64,000 nt of DNA from Aegilops tauschii subsp. strangulata (GCF_002575655.3 NC_053037.3:448787793-448851792), one strand, 5' to 3'; shown: positions 47,700 through 61,508, numbered from the stretch's first letter. Made by a program: numbers and translations. Notes: generated from the sequence alone by a model not told the origin.

Positions 47700-50600
47700 G
47701 AGTTATGGAGCAACTATCTGCAATAGTGTCCCATTGACCAAAGCCTTCTTGGAACCATACTAAGTTCATGAATGAACTATATGATTCAACATCTTTGTCT
47801 TTGTTGCTTCTAAAGCGGCAACATACTTCGCCTCTGTTATAGAATTCGCCACAGTAACTTGTTTGGAACAATTTCCAACTAACTGCACCACCATATTGTG
47901 TGTTACACAAAAACCTCAATTTAACTCGAAAATCGCATGGAGAAATGATGAAGATGTATTGATGTAACCTTTTACAACGAACTCTTCATGATCTCCACTT
48001 GCGAGAAAACATGTCATCAGTGCTACTTTAGTACTCAATGATCCTTTTTCACTTTTGTCCCATGATCAGTACTTTTGATCACTTTGGTATCTATACTCGC
48101 AACAACTTGGGAGTATTGGACATATCTGGTTGTTTTACATACCATGGAATACATGATTAATCCAAACACATGAGTGTGTGGAATCTCCATCATGTATTTT
48201 GCTCATCAGTGTTTTGGGACACTGATTCTTGCAAAAACTCTTTCCATGTGACTTCGGCAAGAATCACTCCTTGTCGTTCTTAGTGCTAAACAGTTTAGCA
48301 TCTTGTCAGTATGTATTTTTGCTCAGCCCTATTAGGTAAATCTATCTACATAGATCATTATGCCTAATATCAAGGCTATTTAGCCCAAGAGCTTCATCGG
48401 AAAACTATTTTCAAATGAAGTCCTAATTCGTGTCAAGAAATTTATTTCCAATTAACAATGTGTCAAGCACACAAGGTTTTCAGAAATATTATTATGCTCC
48501 CACTTACTTTCTTGAATCCACAAGCATCTTTGTTATCCATTGATGAAGTAAAACCCCTTTGACCATTCATCAAAACCGAAGATTCCAACTCCATTTTGCT
48601 CTCTTCTGTCCATTGCTGGAACTCTGAAGTTTGCATACTTACTAGCATCCTCTGGACCGACAAAATACTTTGGATTGTATCTCATACAAGTCCTAGGTTG
48701 TATTTCCATTTCATGGAAATTCTTTTGTCATCCATGTTTCATATCTCACGTTTTGAAATAAACCGACTTTAAGCATTGCTATGGTGAGACAATCTCATTG
48801 TAGTCAACTCCTTGAACTTGTTATTGCAACAAGTCGAGCTTAATGGATAAAACATTTTATCCATATCAGTTTATAGTCCCATTACAATCCGTTAGACTCC
48901 AAGTCTTTCGGAGGGTTTATCAAGATTTAAATCTTGAATCATTTATGGAAACTATCTCGGATTATATTGGCATTTAGCCAATTCCGGAGTCAGGGCCCAT
49001 CAACGCTTCCTTGTGTATCATAGGTATACTGTTGTCTAACAACAATATCTCGTTTGCACACCTGAGAGGTTTGCACGAGCTTTGCCTATGTTGTTCAGCT
49101 GCAAGTTCGACCGAAGTCCATACATCTAATGTAGAGGCTTCCGTATCAGTCGCAGTAGGAAACTCTGGAATCACTTCCAAGGTTCCTTTTCTTTGACCTA
49201 ATGACGAAGATACTTGTTATCTCGTCGAGTTGCACTGTCCTCCCACTTACCCTTTTGCAAGAACTATTCTCTTTAAAAGCATACCATTTTGTGGCAAAAA
49301 TCCTTTGCCTCGGTATAGTGGTGGGGGAATACCCAATGACTTGGCATAACTTACAAAGTAGCACCTGTCTGATTTGGAATAGGTTTGTAACCTTTTACAC
49401 AAGCCCCATATTCCAAATGTTAAGAAAAGATATAACATGGTTGGGCGTACCATACCATGCGTCATTTCAACAGACCTGATGGAGCTCTTTTCAGTGTAAA
49501 AGCCGCAGTCTCTAAAGCATTACTCTTTAAAAGTGATAATGGCAAATTTATTTATGTCATCTTTGATCTTACCATGTCATAAATAGTTTGATTACATCTT
49601 CACAGACATTCCACTCATAGTGGTGTTCCGGGAGGTGTAAGTTATGAAACTCTTTTCACAACTCATCAGGCATTCGCTAAACTTGTAACTCATATATTCC
49701 TTTCTGCAATCAAATTGTAGAAACATAATTTCCTTGTTACAATAACTTCTACTTCATTTTTGAAAACCTTTCGAATGATTTCAAAAGATCCAGACTTATG
49801 TCTCATCAAGCAAATATCCATATATCTACTTGAGTCATTTCTGAAGATATATAAATCCACTACTTGAAACAACATTTATTGAACTACATACATCAAAATG
49901 TATGATCACCAATAAGTTTGTCGCTCGTTCCTTATGGCCTGTGAACGGTATTTCAGTCACTTCACTTTTCGGAGGAAAGTTGCAAGTGTCAGATGATTCA
50001 AAATCAAACGACTTCAAAATCCATCATAATGGAATTTTTCCATGCGGGTTTCTCCAATGTGACCAAACGCAGTGCCACACATGTGTGGTATTCTCATAGT
50101 CTTGCAACATTTAGCGTCAGTGTTATGGATGTATCATTTTACCATCAATATTCATAACATACATCCCATCTTGGATGGAAGCATGGCCCTTCATGTTATT
50201 CATAATACTGAACAACAATTGTTCTTTTATGAACAACCCTTTTGCAATAAACATTGTGCAATGGGGTAGAGTGTAAGAAACTCTAAAATGAATTATGAAA
50301 GTAAACACAGAGGTAATATATCAATATCCTTATTCATAACATACATCTCATTCATAATGAAAGTATGGCCCTTAATGTTTATTCATAATACTGAACATCA
50401 AAAGTTCTCTTATGAACAACCTTCTTGCAAGATACCTTATGCAAAGGGCTAGAGAGTGCGAAACTCTAAAATGAATTATGAAAGAAAATACATAGGTAAT
50501 ACACCGATGGAAGGTATAGTAACTTTTACTATGTTCCCAGCACGTATTAAAACCTCATTCCTGGCTAGTCTTTTTAGGCCATAGTAGCTCTTACATTGAT

Positions 50601-52650
50601 TCGCAACAGAATGCAATCGAGCGGGTATCTTTGTGATTAACTCACAATACCCAAGAATTAGTTATTAACATGTTTAACCATAATTCCCAAGAACTATTTC
50701 TTTGACCAGCCTTCTATACATCAAAAACTTGTATGACATTCATACATGAGCTGGATATTCCAGTCATCTTTCTTTCTGCCTTTATACTTCTAACAGTTTA
50801 ATTTTTAGTATTTCTCCTACTCGCAAAAGAAGCACCCAACTTAAGAGTGGTGTTAGCCCCGGACTTCCTAGGCGTGTAAGTCATACTAACACCCTTTGGA
50901 CACTTCCTTTCTCTTTAAGTTGTTGTTTTATTCATCTTTCATCATATGACATGCGTTCTTTTGGATCCCTCTCTTATCAGTCAAATGCCCAGTAACACTT
51001 TACTAATCCTTTGCAAACAAACATTGCTTTGTTTGTATCTGAAAAAAAAAATCAGTTCCATGAATATCACATAACTATCCCAAACTTTTGAAGTTCGAGT
51101 TTCATGGAAGCAAACATATTGCACTTGACCGCAACGGAATTCTAGCTTTTGGACGAAGGACGAGAGTCTCATCATCCATTGCATTTAGCGGGAGTATACG
51201 GAAAGCATGCGATAGGACAAAGTCCTTCTCGGCACTTTTGAGGACAATCCTCACATTACGTTACCAACCGTAAAGTTTTAACCAGATATTTAACAGCTAT
51301 TCAATTTTATCAGGGAAGGTGGAAACGCGAGCCATTGTTCTACAACTATTTTGCAAGAAACACTTAGACAGTGTTCATAATTAATTGCACTGAGAATTAA
51401 ACATGTTAATTCAACAGTGCGCTCCCACTCAAATCTATATCTCTCATAATTAATTTTGAGTGATACAAGATCCAGACTTCAATTCATCGCCATAGAATCA
51501 TCATCTCATAACGGGAATTTTAATCGGTAGGCCAACTTGCCGATCACATCTCTATGTGACTCTTGCTCATCTTTCGATGCGTGTGTCCCGAGCTCAGGAT
51601 GATCCTGCCATGAACGTCAAGACAACCAAGTGATCTTGCTGCGAGGTCTGACCTCACCCGCCTCACACTTCTCTAAAATGTTCGTACCCATGCATCCATG
51701 ACGCACCCCGAAAAGATAGGTGCCATGACGGTGCTACACTTGGGAGAACACTAACTACTTGATATTTTAGTGAAGGATCACCCTAAAAAAAGCGACTACC
51801 GCGCAATCAAAAAGGGTGCATCAAAGGGATAAACATCTCAGGCAATTCGTAATAGCATGATATGGTATAGCCCTTTATGACGGAGAAGTCTTTCATTCCT
51901 TCGTCTTCGGCATTCGCGTCAGTGTTCACCTTCACGAAGATTGCCACCACCTTGTCGATGCACCAGATAATATCTCTATCTGCATAGCTGATAAAATAAA
52001 TGCATTACTTAAGGTTGACACGCAGGTCATTAAAGTGCAATCATATGGCTCCAGCCATCATGCCGAATCATGACAGGCAGGTCATGTTAATTACATCATA
52101 TAGTCATCTCATACATAATCAAATTGAATATGAGCATTGCTATACCACATCACATGCACATGCAAAACCAAGTTAGACGTTTCTAATCGGTTCATGCAAA
52201 AACTTGTTTTTCGTGGCTTCTAAGGTTTCGACTTAAACCGCAGCTACCAACGTTTTATCATCAAGTATGATTATTCAAGTTCCTAGATTAACATCTCGGG
52301 GTGTATGAAACACGAGATAATTAAATCTCGAGCCCCATACTAAACTCCGTCATACGCATGACCCCCGTGCAGATCATATCTGCAATGCCCTTTTATCTGC
52401 GAATTTCATCTTTCTTCTGACTACGGCAGAACCCAAAGAACTGATAGCACTTCCATGATCAATCAGGATCATGGATTGCCAGAACTTTGTCAAATTCCAC
52501 CATGCTGTCTCGAGATTGAGCAAACGCAAATTCTAGGGAAGCAACAGGAACATCGGGTAACATATTTCATCTGTCACCCGCATAAATAATTTTCAGCAAT
52601 AGATCTCATCTACTCCAAAATTATATTATGCAATACCCATACATCTCCAT
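47700..52650 (-). pseudogene. Element G gag-pol remnants
   Basis: Fragments in copia order can be recognised along the minus strand. A pre-RT linker contains EILLLDNSIPMIHKEALMGP (about 48980-49060). RT sequence around CGFKKVSGSIIIFL lies at about 48490-48540. An RNase H start GGAVSWKLFQ is near 47880-47910. Between these the frame is broken by many stops and shifts. The part toward 52650, where gag should lie, is not recognisable. It cannot encode protein. Confidence 0.7.
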
Positions 52651-52701
52651 GTAGTCTAGATCGTAACCTGCATCTACGCATAACACGGCTCTTGATGCCA
52701 C

Positions 52702-54869
52702 TGTAGGGTAACGCAGCAGAAAACAAAAAATTTCCGACCTACGCACCAGCCCAAGACCACTATGGAGACTACATACATGGTTTGATCTTTTTCGTTACCG
52801 ACTCGTAGCGCAGCAGAAGTAGAGTCGATGACAAACGGCGGTGCAGATCCCCGCAGCTAGGATTTATAACCTCCCAACCGCGAGGATGTATACCCTCATC
52901 CGCCCCACGGACAGCCCTCCGGGAGGCGGTCGGACAGTCCCTCGGACTGTGTCGCGGACAACCCTTCAGGAGGACCCTCAAAACTCGGACGGTCACTCGG
53001 ACAACCCTTCGGGAAGACTCACAGAACTCGGACCGTCACTTGGACAGCCCTTCGGGAGGCACTCTCAAAACAGCCCCTCGGGCAAAAGGATCGAAACTAC
53101 GACCTCTCTACGGGGTTGCACACATACGGTGTCATCTATCCGGCACAGCTTCACCGTCCAGAACTAGTTCCCACCGGAACCCAGACAGCCTTTCGGCTCT
53201 ACGAAACTATTTCGCTAGGAGGGAGAGAGAAGCCAGATCATGCATGGCACTTGTATGTGAGGAAGAGTGTGTCTTTAGGCAGCCCCCTCCACCCCTATTT
53301 ATAGGCCAAGCCCAAGGGTGGCTTCTCCAAGAAGCCAAGGGGATAATACCAAAAGGCCCTCAAGGTGGCTTCTCCAAGAAGCCAAGCAAAAAGCACTTTC
53401 ACTATTCACGACGACATTTTTCAGCGTCCGTTCGAACTGAAAATATTTATGTGGGCTTAGAACATTTCCAGTACCCACTAAAATAATTTTCAACGCGTTC
53501 CGAAACAATTTCGGTTTAGTGATTTTCATCTGCGAAAAGCAAACGAGAATGCGTTTTCACTATTCATGAAGACAATTTTTCGCGTCCATTAAATCCGGAA
53601 ATATTTCTGTGGGTCTTAGAATAATTCCTATACCCACTAAAATGATTTTGGATTCGTTCTGAAACAATTTCAGATTAGTGAATTTCATCTGCAAAAAACA
53701 ACCAAAGCGGTACCGACAGCTCCGAAACATTTTCGGTTTTTATCCCCAAAAATTCCTAGAAGTTTCCAGAATAATTCTGGCACCCTCCAAGAATTATCAG
53801 GCGTGTCCCGAAACCAATTTGACTTAATGGTATATCCCGAAACAACTTTTCGGTGTTACGAAACTATTTCGGTATTCTCTCTCCGAAACTCTTCCATTGT
53901 CTCTGAAACTTTTTCGGCAAATTTCTCTCAGACTCCCTGTCTAGTATTCAGCAGATAGATGACCCTTAAGCGTGTGACCCTATAGGTTCGGTGAAGCATA
54001 GACATGACCGGAACACTTTCCGATCAATGATCAACATCGGAGCCGTGGACACCCATATTGACCCCTATACCCACACGAATGAATATTCGAGTGAACCTCC
54101 AGTTGCCGTGTGCTATTCCGGTTGCTTCGCGATATGTTACAAAGACCCGAGGTAAGATTTACTTGCATCCCCGTGGATCAACAACTTGTCCACTATGCTA
54201 GTTACCTCATTACTGGTTTTGTTCTCTTTTCTCGTTTCCATGTTCCGGCATCCCTGTGACCAAATCACACTGTGTCTGGCCACACGATGATGGATACCGT
54301 AACACCGAGAGGGCCCGAGAATATCTCTCCATAGTCGGAGGAGCAAATCCCAATCTTGAGCTATCAAGTTACTTGACATACTTTTCCATGAACCCGTAAG
54401 CCACCGTAATAGCCACCCATTTACGGATGACGTTTAACAAACCCCAAAGTTCATGAAGCAAGCATGAAGAAACTCGATACTCTCATGGTCTAAGGAATCA
54501 TGCAAACGTTAACCATCTCTGTGTTATGTACCATTAACTTGTGACGAATGAATCTCATAGCATAACATCAATCCGGGTCGATTCAACACAAATGTTCTCT
54601 TAACATTGTGCCCTCAAAGTTGCTGGCATAAACATGCCCATGATCAGGAAAACAGAACCACCATGCAACACTTGAGCTAGTCTTAGAGGCCAGACTAGGA
54701 ATACTTCTTACCGTTTATTATTCCACACGTGCATATGAGTCTTCCTCCGAGCCTCGTGGATATTGCAGACTCGAGAATCATTGCAGTTATAGCATGGAAC
54801 ATAAACATAATTGTGAACTCGGAGATAAATAATATCATTTATTATTGCCTCTAGGGCATATCTCCTACA
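52702..54869 (-). repeat. Element G 5' LTR
   Basis: A complete 2168 bp LTR. It contains repeated CCCTTCGGGAGG-type units (52915-53090) downstream of the TATA box and a pair of related blocks of about 160 bp (about 53385-53540 and 53545-53700) upstream of it. Confidence 0.85.
53293..53304 (-). promoter_or_regulatory. TATA box of element G LTR
   Basis: The minus strand reads GGCCTATAAATAGGGG. Two hairpin-forming copies of GGCTTCTCCAAGAAGCC lie 20-90 bases upstream in its orientation. Confidence 0.65.
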
Positions 54870-54954
54870 CCAGCTAGCCTCCAGGCTACAAACTTGTTCC
54901 ATCAACTGAGTACATTTAAGAAATGGAGATATTAGGAATCTACACTCGGTCTCA

Positions 54955-55160
54955 CTTGTGCTCCTCAGCCACCCGAATGTGATATTTCTGATATTGCTTG
55001 AACTGAGCTATGTTCTTTGGGGCACATTACTAGTTGGTGGAGTGTGGAAAGAAGTGATCGAAGAAGAGTTGTTGTCCACAAATTCAAGCATGAAAGAAAC
55101 CTAGAGGTGGCAATGAGCTTTGCTCACAATGCGCCTCCGAGGGATGTAGGAGGAAGAAGA
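54955..55160 (+). pseudogene. LAS1 3'-end fragment, copy P1
   Basis: The stretch at 55025-55100 encodes LLVGGVWKEVIEEELL, nearly the same as the C-terminus of the LAS1 gene at 57083-57170, but on the opposite strand. The preceding bases match the same gene with indels and stops. It is a short decayed duplicate. Confidence 0.7.
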
Positions 55161-55279
55161 CTTCCACACCCCCAAAATTTGGGTTAATTTTTAATTTTTG
55201 TAAGGGTTTATACTACTTAATATCTGGCTTTTGGCCTTTAAAAACATTATTCTCTAACCGAGCAAGTGGTAATTTTTTT

Positions 55280-56640
55280 CCTTGTTTAGATTGATTCTAG
55301 TATTTCCATTTTAGGGCTCTTATAGAGTTTTGTTTGTACAAATATATTGTTCTTATTATTTTCTTCATATTTATAGGTGGCTCATGTGCATGCCTGCCTG
55401 AGTCATCAACAATGATAAACTTGTGCTCCCTACTATTTTGGATTGTCGCAAGCATAAAAGAGTTAGAGGATTTCAGCCGTATTGGACTTTTCCATAAGAT
55501 AGGATTAATCTCTTCAGATAGGAGTGCGGTCCCTCGTTTCTATCTTGCAAAACATCTATGAAAGTTCTTGGATTTCTCCATTACATGTGAAAGATGCATT
55601 GCAGACGCAACACTAGTGCTAATTGAGATGTTCGACAATAATAACATGAATAAGAAAATAAAGAAGCTTCGCCTATTGTACTGCGAAGGTCACCCAAAGA
55701 TTGTACCCTCCTTCAATACAAAATCATGTCCAGTGGACAAGAATCAGTTGAAAGCGCAACATATAAGCTGAAAGCATTCAAGTTGTAGTTGAGCAAACCA
55801 GATAATGCGACTAGTTGAAAATGGCACAGGGGGAACGTTCAACACAAACATGCCAGAGAAATGTAATAGGTAGTCTATAGCGAAGTCCTGGACCCCCTGC
55901 CCGCTAGAATGATACCTTGTTCATATAGTTCAACTGTTGTTCTTCCCATCCTTGATGTCATTGAAGATGAACTGAAGTATAACACAATAGAATAAGGAAA
56001 TTTTGAGCCTAACAAGATAAAAAAATTGACCGTTATTCTCACCCCGAGAAGCACTTGGATGATGAAGGCACTCTATAACTATCAAGATCGCCACCTGAAC
56101 ATGAGATTTATGATATGCCAGAACTGATCACTGGTCTCAAGGGTACATTACTTACTGCTTTTTTTAGGGGAACGTCGCTGCCAATTTATTAACCAAGTGG
56201 CCTGAGCCACAACAATGTTATGAATACAAGGAGGAGGAATCGAAAACCAGGTCTTGCACAATTTATTAAGGCAGCCATCCCTAGCTAGATTATGTGCCGC
56301 GCGATTCGCGGAACGCCTAGCCCAACACGCACGAAATTCATCCCGAGAGTCAAGAAGCTTCTTGACATTACTTACTGGTTGGTTGAGTGTGGGAAAAGGT
56401 GGCCGAAGAAGAGTTGTTCTCCATGAAGTCAATCATGCGATTTTAATATTATTGGTTAGTTATTCTCCCCTCAGTAGTAAAATGATTTTCTTCTGTAATC
56501 GATCAAATGGTAGGTTTTACTCGGGCATGACTTACAAAGCCCTCTTTAATCAGTTTTGCCCAGTTTGCTCATTTTTTACGGGGAAGTTTCATCACAGTTT
56601 TGGACAATACAGACCCAATAGAGATTGCTATTTTAAGTAC
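55280..56640 (+). pseudogene. LAS1 last exon, intron end and 3' UTR, copy P2
   Basis: The copy begins inside the intron before LAS1's last exon (CTAGTATTTCCATTTTAGGG) and keeps the acceptor ATTTATAG before GGSCACLPESSTM. It then follows the last exon with stops and frameshifts (for example after AVPRFYLAKHL), and continues into the 3' UTR (TTCTCCCCTCAGTAGTAAAA). Intron retention means it arose from genomic DNA, not from mRNA. A LINE fragment interrupts it at 56157-56364. It is oriented opposite to LAS1. Confidence 0.8.
56157..56364 (-). mobile_element. 5'-truncated LINE insertion in P2
   Basis: 208 bp flanked by a 12 bp duplication acattacttact (56145-56156 and 56365-56376). On the minus strand it ends in a short A run and encodes ARRSANRAAHNLARDG then CKTWFSIPPPC, the RNase H-like end of a LINE ORF2. 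All three traits fit target-primed insertion. Confidence 0.85.
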
Positions 56641-57082
56641 TGGGCACCACAAACACCGCAACAGTAGAGACTGACGAAGAAAGAACAAAAGGTGCTATAG
56701 ACGTTTAACTTTTCTCGGCGGAGCACACACTAGCCCACAGCACGAGGAGCTGAGTGGCTAGCACGTCTTATATGCGTCACATAGGCTGAAACTGATGGTC
56801 CTAGACACAAAGAAGGTCGATGTTCTCCTGGAGAAGACTGTGTTAGATGCTTCACCTATTACCTGTATCCGCCGTGCTTTTTAACTGCTGTTCGTGGAGT
56901 GTAGACATGGAATTTTTTTACTCACGACATACTAGTAACGAATAAAATCTCTATTATCCCAAATAATGAAGAAACTGAGCAAAACTGATTAGAGGGTTTT
57001 GTCATGCCCAGTAAAAAGCTAACATTTGATCGTTCACAGAAGAAAAATATTTTACTAATGAGGGGAGAATAACTAGCGAATA
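56641..57082. other. Spacer between P2 and LAS1, with LAS1 3' UTR
   Basis: From about 56930 to 57082 the sequence is the LAS1 3' UTR (minus strand), similar to the P2 end in inverse. The part 56641-56930 has no recognisable feature and would be the loop of the inverted repeat. Confidence 0.6.
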
Positions 57083-58823
57083 TTACAACAAAATTTTCAT
57101 GCTTGACTTTATGGAGAGCAACTCTTCTTCGGTCACCTTTTTCCACACGCCACCAACTAGTAATGTACCCCTGAGACCAGAGGTCAGTTCTGGCATATCA
57201 GAAATCCCATGTTCAGGTGGCGATCTTGGCATTTCTAGGATACCTTCACCATCCAAATGCTGTTCGGGGTGAGCATAACAGTCAAAAATTTCGATCTCAC
57301 CATCAGGTTCAAAATCTCCATGTTCTGCTGTATCATGCTTCAGTTCATCATCAATGACATCAAGGACAGGAAGAACAGCAGTTGAACTATATGAACAAGG
57401 TATCATTCCTAGCGGACAGGGGGTCCAGGACTTCGCTATAGACCACCCATTACGTTTCTCTGGCATGCTTGTGTTGAGCGTCCCCTGAGTTCCATTTTCA
57501 GCTAAATTCACATTATCTGGTTTTCTCAACTGCAACTTGAACGCTTCCAGCTTCTGCGTTGCACTTTCAACCGATTCTTGTCCATTGGACAAGATTCTGG
57601 ATTCAAGGAGGGTACAATCTTTGGGTGACCTTCGCAGGGACAACAAAGTAAGCTTCCTCAGTTTCTCCTTCACGCTATTATTGCCGGCCATCTCAATCAG
57701 CAATAGTGCTGCATCTGCAATGCATCTTTCACCTATAACGGGCAAACTCAAGAACTTCTGCAGAAGTTTTGCAAGACAGAAACGAGGGACCGCGTTCTTG
57801 TCCGAAGAGAGTACTCCTATCTCTTGGACAAGTCCAATATGGCCGGAATCCCTTAACTCTTTTATGCTTGTGACAATCCATAGAACCAGGGAGCACAAGT
57901 TTTTCATTGTTGACGACTCAGCTGGCAGGCATGCATATGATCCACCTATACATATAACGAAACTAATAAGACCAGTATATCTGTACAAACAAAAGTCTAC
58001 AGGAGCCCTGAAATGGAAATACTAGCATCAAGTTTGAACAATGAAATAAAACATAGCAAGCCATCAAGTCCAGGATTGTGATGTGAAGCAAATCATAAGG
58101 TTGCAGAGATGGTAGAAACGCGAAATTAGGACACCCAACTATCAGGTAGTACCTTTGTGTTCAAGGTCGTTCCTGGCCTCAATCATTTCAATTACTGACT
58201 TTAGTAAGCCAAGAAGCACTCTTGGTTCTTTTTCTGATAGTTTTGTTATGATGGTTTTCATATCACCATTTGATATTTGATTCTGAATTTGAACATCAGA
58301 TGAGTGATTTGCATCCAAACTACCAGCTTGATGTACATCGCTGTTTTCAGAGATTTCTGGGGCATCGAGCTGAAAAAACTCCAAAAGAACAGAGACAGCC
58401 TCAGAGGGACATGTATAGTAAAGTCGACGTACATATCTTATGGCATTCAAAATATGTTTTTGGGAACCTGCAATTTAGGAAAAAAACTCAATTAATACTG
58501 GGCTATCCTGATCATGAGATACATTGTGCTGACAGACAGTTATAACTATAAATAATTCTGCCATAGCTTGAAGCACTACCCACAGTTTTGTCATAAATAT
58601 TACAAATAGTTGATATTCATGTAACTATCAGGTGGTGGAAAAGAAATGAACTCGAGTATATTCACAAAGCAGATCAATAGATGGCAGCAAACAGATGACG
58701 ACAAGAACAGTTATTCCAGCATTAATATATGTAATACTTCTTGGCAGTTCAGATTAATGGAAGATATCAGTAACTCAATGCAGATTTAGTAATCAAGAAA
58801 GCATTAGGGGGTGTTTGGTTGGA

Positions 58824-58861
<38 letters not shown>

Positions 58862-61272
58862 GTCTCTTACTGAACACCGAAAAATCTGACGGCAAACCAG
58901 AGTAGAGAAAACCTATCTCTGACAACCAATATCCCTGAGAAACAGAACATGCCCGAGTGCCAATCTTAATCAGAGTTCATGCTACAGGATGACGATACTC
59001 ACGTTTCCTTTTGGAACCTGATTTTGCATTTTCAGAATCTTTTCCCTTCAGGAATTGAGCGGTGTCATGCAATACTGAGCTTAGTTCTAGTCGAACATCA
59101 GGAATTGCACTAGTCTGGGAATCCCAGTAGTTACACTTCAACCAATCAAATGCCTGAAAGTAAATCTCAATTTGTTAAAGATGCAGAATCGCTGACAAAA
59201 CATACCAGCAACTATTAAAATTATATTATTTGATTTAATACCAAAGCCAACATCCAGAGAGAACTAAAATAATTAGCTAGATGTCCTAGAAATGCTTAGC
59301 AATCAACTCAGTGTACCTTAATGGCTGCCAAATGTAGCAGTCGCAGAGAGGGGATGCCGCGATGTGAACTCTCTGCATGCATGTGATACATATCTTCATT
59401 AGGACTGAAAATTACAATAGTGCAAACTAATCTAGTTGCAATAGACAAAATTTATTAACCATGACGAATGTCAACGAGAATTCGTGGTACTCCAACAGTC
59501 TCAGCTAAATCAGATATTGAACGACCAGTTTCCTTGTGCGGACTCTCCATAAAACCATTTACAAGCCTGGGAATAAGATTAAAGAGAAGTAGAAAATAAG
59601 TGTTAAGCATATTGCATAAAACTTTTAAACTTAAGCAGCAACAATAGACAATACACTAGGAGCCTATGATAGGTACATCCTAAAAAAACAAGCCTTGTAC
59701 ATAGTCATCGCTGTTGAACTCTTTCCCTGACCAGGCACATTCAGTTCTTAATCTTATTAGAGCTCTACAGTACAGAAGAAAAAATTAATGAAAGCAAGAA
59801 TTCTCAGTAATGTTGGTATGTGCATCTAGATTGCAGTGTTAGTAACTAATTGTTGGCAACTTGGTCCTAAGTTGGGCACTCTTTCCTCTGAGACATGAGG
59901 CTGGTACTGACCATAGCAATGCATAATGCATAACTAACACGAAGACTCCGTTTGACATTGTTTTGGATTATGAATTTATGATAATATTATCTTGCTGAGA
60001 CGCTTCTAGATACTTGTGTATTTGGATAGCTGTGTACAATCAAGTTGCAAACAGATGGCTCCAAACATATGTGAGGAAAGTGAAACTGCCGGCTTACAAA
60101 ATTTATCTAACTTGTATGATATGCTAAAGCAACATATTTTTCACAACTTCTCTTTCACAGCAGCTTAATGGGTAAGTGAAGTTCAGGCAGCATCCGCAAA
60201 CTGAGCCGAAGAATACGATGGAAGTTAACAACATATGATAGTTTTAAAATCAAATAGAAAACTAAAACTTTGGTTGCCACCATGATGGTTGGGTAGATTT
60301 TGTGTCGTTTTGGGGTTCATCTAATACAAAAGATCGGTGTTTTGAAGCATGTTCCAGGGAAAAACAAGCAGAGAAACTAGAAAAAGGGACAACAACATAT
60401 TGACACCAAAGTATGTTCTAGACTTCTAGCAGCCTCTAGTTCAATTGCATCAGCACGACTGTGATTAAGCTCCTAATGATCTGCAGAAATAAACTATGTC
60501 CTTCCATCAAAATCTCATATTCAAGAAGAATCACTGGATAACACGAAAATATGAAAACAGCTTTAAGAACATCGACTCACAACTACTAATTTCCCCCCCT
60601 AAACTACTTGCACAGCCCACCTCTTTGCACAACAAGATGTGTCAAGCATTCGAACCCACCTGATAAAAGGCGGTGCTTTGCCCTTGGCACTGCGATAACA
60701 CCGCTGGCCCATTTTCCCTCAAGTAAATCAATAGTACTATTCAATTTCCACACATAAGGCGAAAATAGCACCAGGAATTTCCTCACCTGATGATTGCCAT
60801 ACTGTACAGCAAGGCGAGCATCTCGTCCGACTCCAGCTTATCATCCGAAGGCACTCCATTCCTAGAGGAAAATTTTCTATCACATATATAACTTCGTCCC
60901 AAATCCATCCACACGCAAGAGAAAAAGGTTGGAACTATGCATCAAAACAGCATACCGGAAGAAGGGATCCCGCAGCCTTATCTCGAAGAGGGCCGCAGTG
61001 ACCTCCACGGGGATCGGGAGGCAGCCCCTGCTCCGCCACGCCGCGATCTGCACCAACGAAACAGTCAGAGATTGCTCACCACTCACCTGATAATTTTTGG
61101 GGGCCTCGAGGAAGAGGATACCTACCCTGCGAAGAGCGGCGCCAGGGTCGGGGTATGGGGAGAATATGGCGTCGCGGACGAAGCGCCACTCCTCCCAGCT
61201 CGACCACGGCACCAGCTTCCGGGCGGTGGAGCGGCCGCCGCCGGCGTCGCCTGCATCTTCCGCCGCCTCCAT
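57083..61272 (-). CDS. LAS1: LAS1-family pre-rRNA processing nuclease, 8 exons
   Basis: Exons on the minus strand are 61272-61126, 61047-60956, 60861-60787, 59566-59460, 59372-59317, 59153-59003, 58467-58153 and 57945-57083. All junctions are GT-AG and in phase, giving 601 residues. The start is the first ATG in its frame. The Las1 domain begins VPWSSWEEW (21-29) and AAWRSRGCLP follows. The HEPN nuclease motif RHxxxH is RHESSH at 139-144, across the exon 4/5 junction. The C-terminus carries GGVWKKVTEEELL; in yeast the Las1 tail contacts the Grc3 kinase. In known members LAS1 cuts ITS2 of pre-rRNA in the nucleolus, with Grc3/NOL9, for 60S maturation. The gene looks intact. Its last exon is duplicated in inverse orientation downstream. 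Confidence 0.92.
58826..58860. repeat. (CT)n microsatellite in LAS1 intron 6
   Basis: About 17 CT units follow GTTTGGTTGGACTTT. It lies in the intron between exons 6 and 7. Confidence 0.9.
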
Positions 61273-61508
61273 GGGAGCCGAGCCGAGGCGAGCGGCGAGT
61301 CCAAACCCTACTAAACCCACCGGTGGGGTCGCGCCGTTTCGCTCGGGGGAAAAGACGACGACTCGCTGCCAAGGTGGGCCAAGGGTGTGTGTATGGTTCA
61401 ATGGTTGCGAGCGCCGAGCAGGGTGTTTTCGGCAATTTTCCACGACAGTTGTTGAGGTCTGTCCCCACCCCGCCGCCCACCGTGCGGACGCGGCCGTGGC
61501 CAACCTCC

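Larger units (their letters stand above)
46493..54869 (-). mobile_element. Element G: decayed Ty1/copia retrotransposon
   Basis: In minus orientation the 5' LTR is 52702-54869 (2168 bp) and the 3' LTR is 46493-47457, which is cut short. LTRs begin TGTAGGAGATATGCCCTAG. The primer site (TGGCATCAAGAGCC, next to 52702) and the polypurine tract (AAGTGGGAGTC, next to 47457) are both present. The start motif GATATGCCCTAGAGGCAATA is shared with the Angela/BARE group, so it is a relative of that group. The coding region is heavily decayed. Confidence 0.85.

Noticed and set aside
53040..53486. A 148-codon plus-strand frame in the element G LTR
   Set aside because: It is antisense to the LTR direction and runs through tandem repeats and the TATA box.
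61273..61503. Upstream extension of LAS1 in the same frame
   Set aside because: The frame is open but has no ATG before 61272, so it is best read as 5' UTR.
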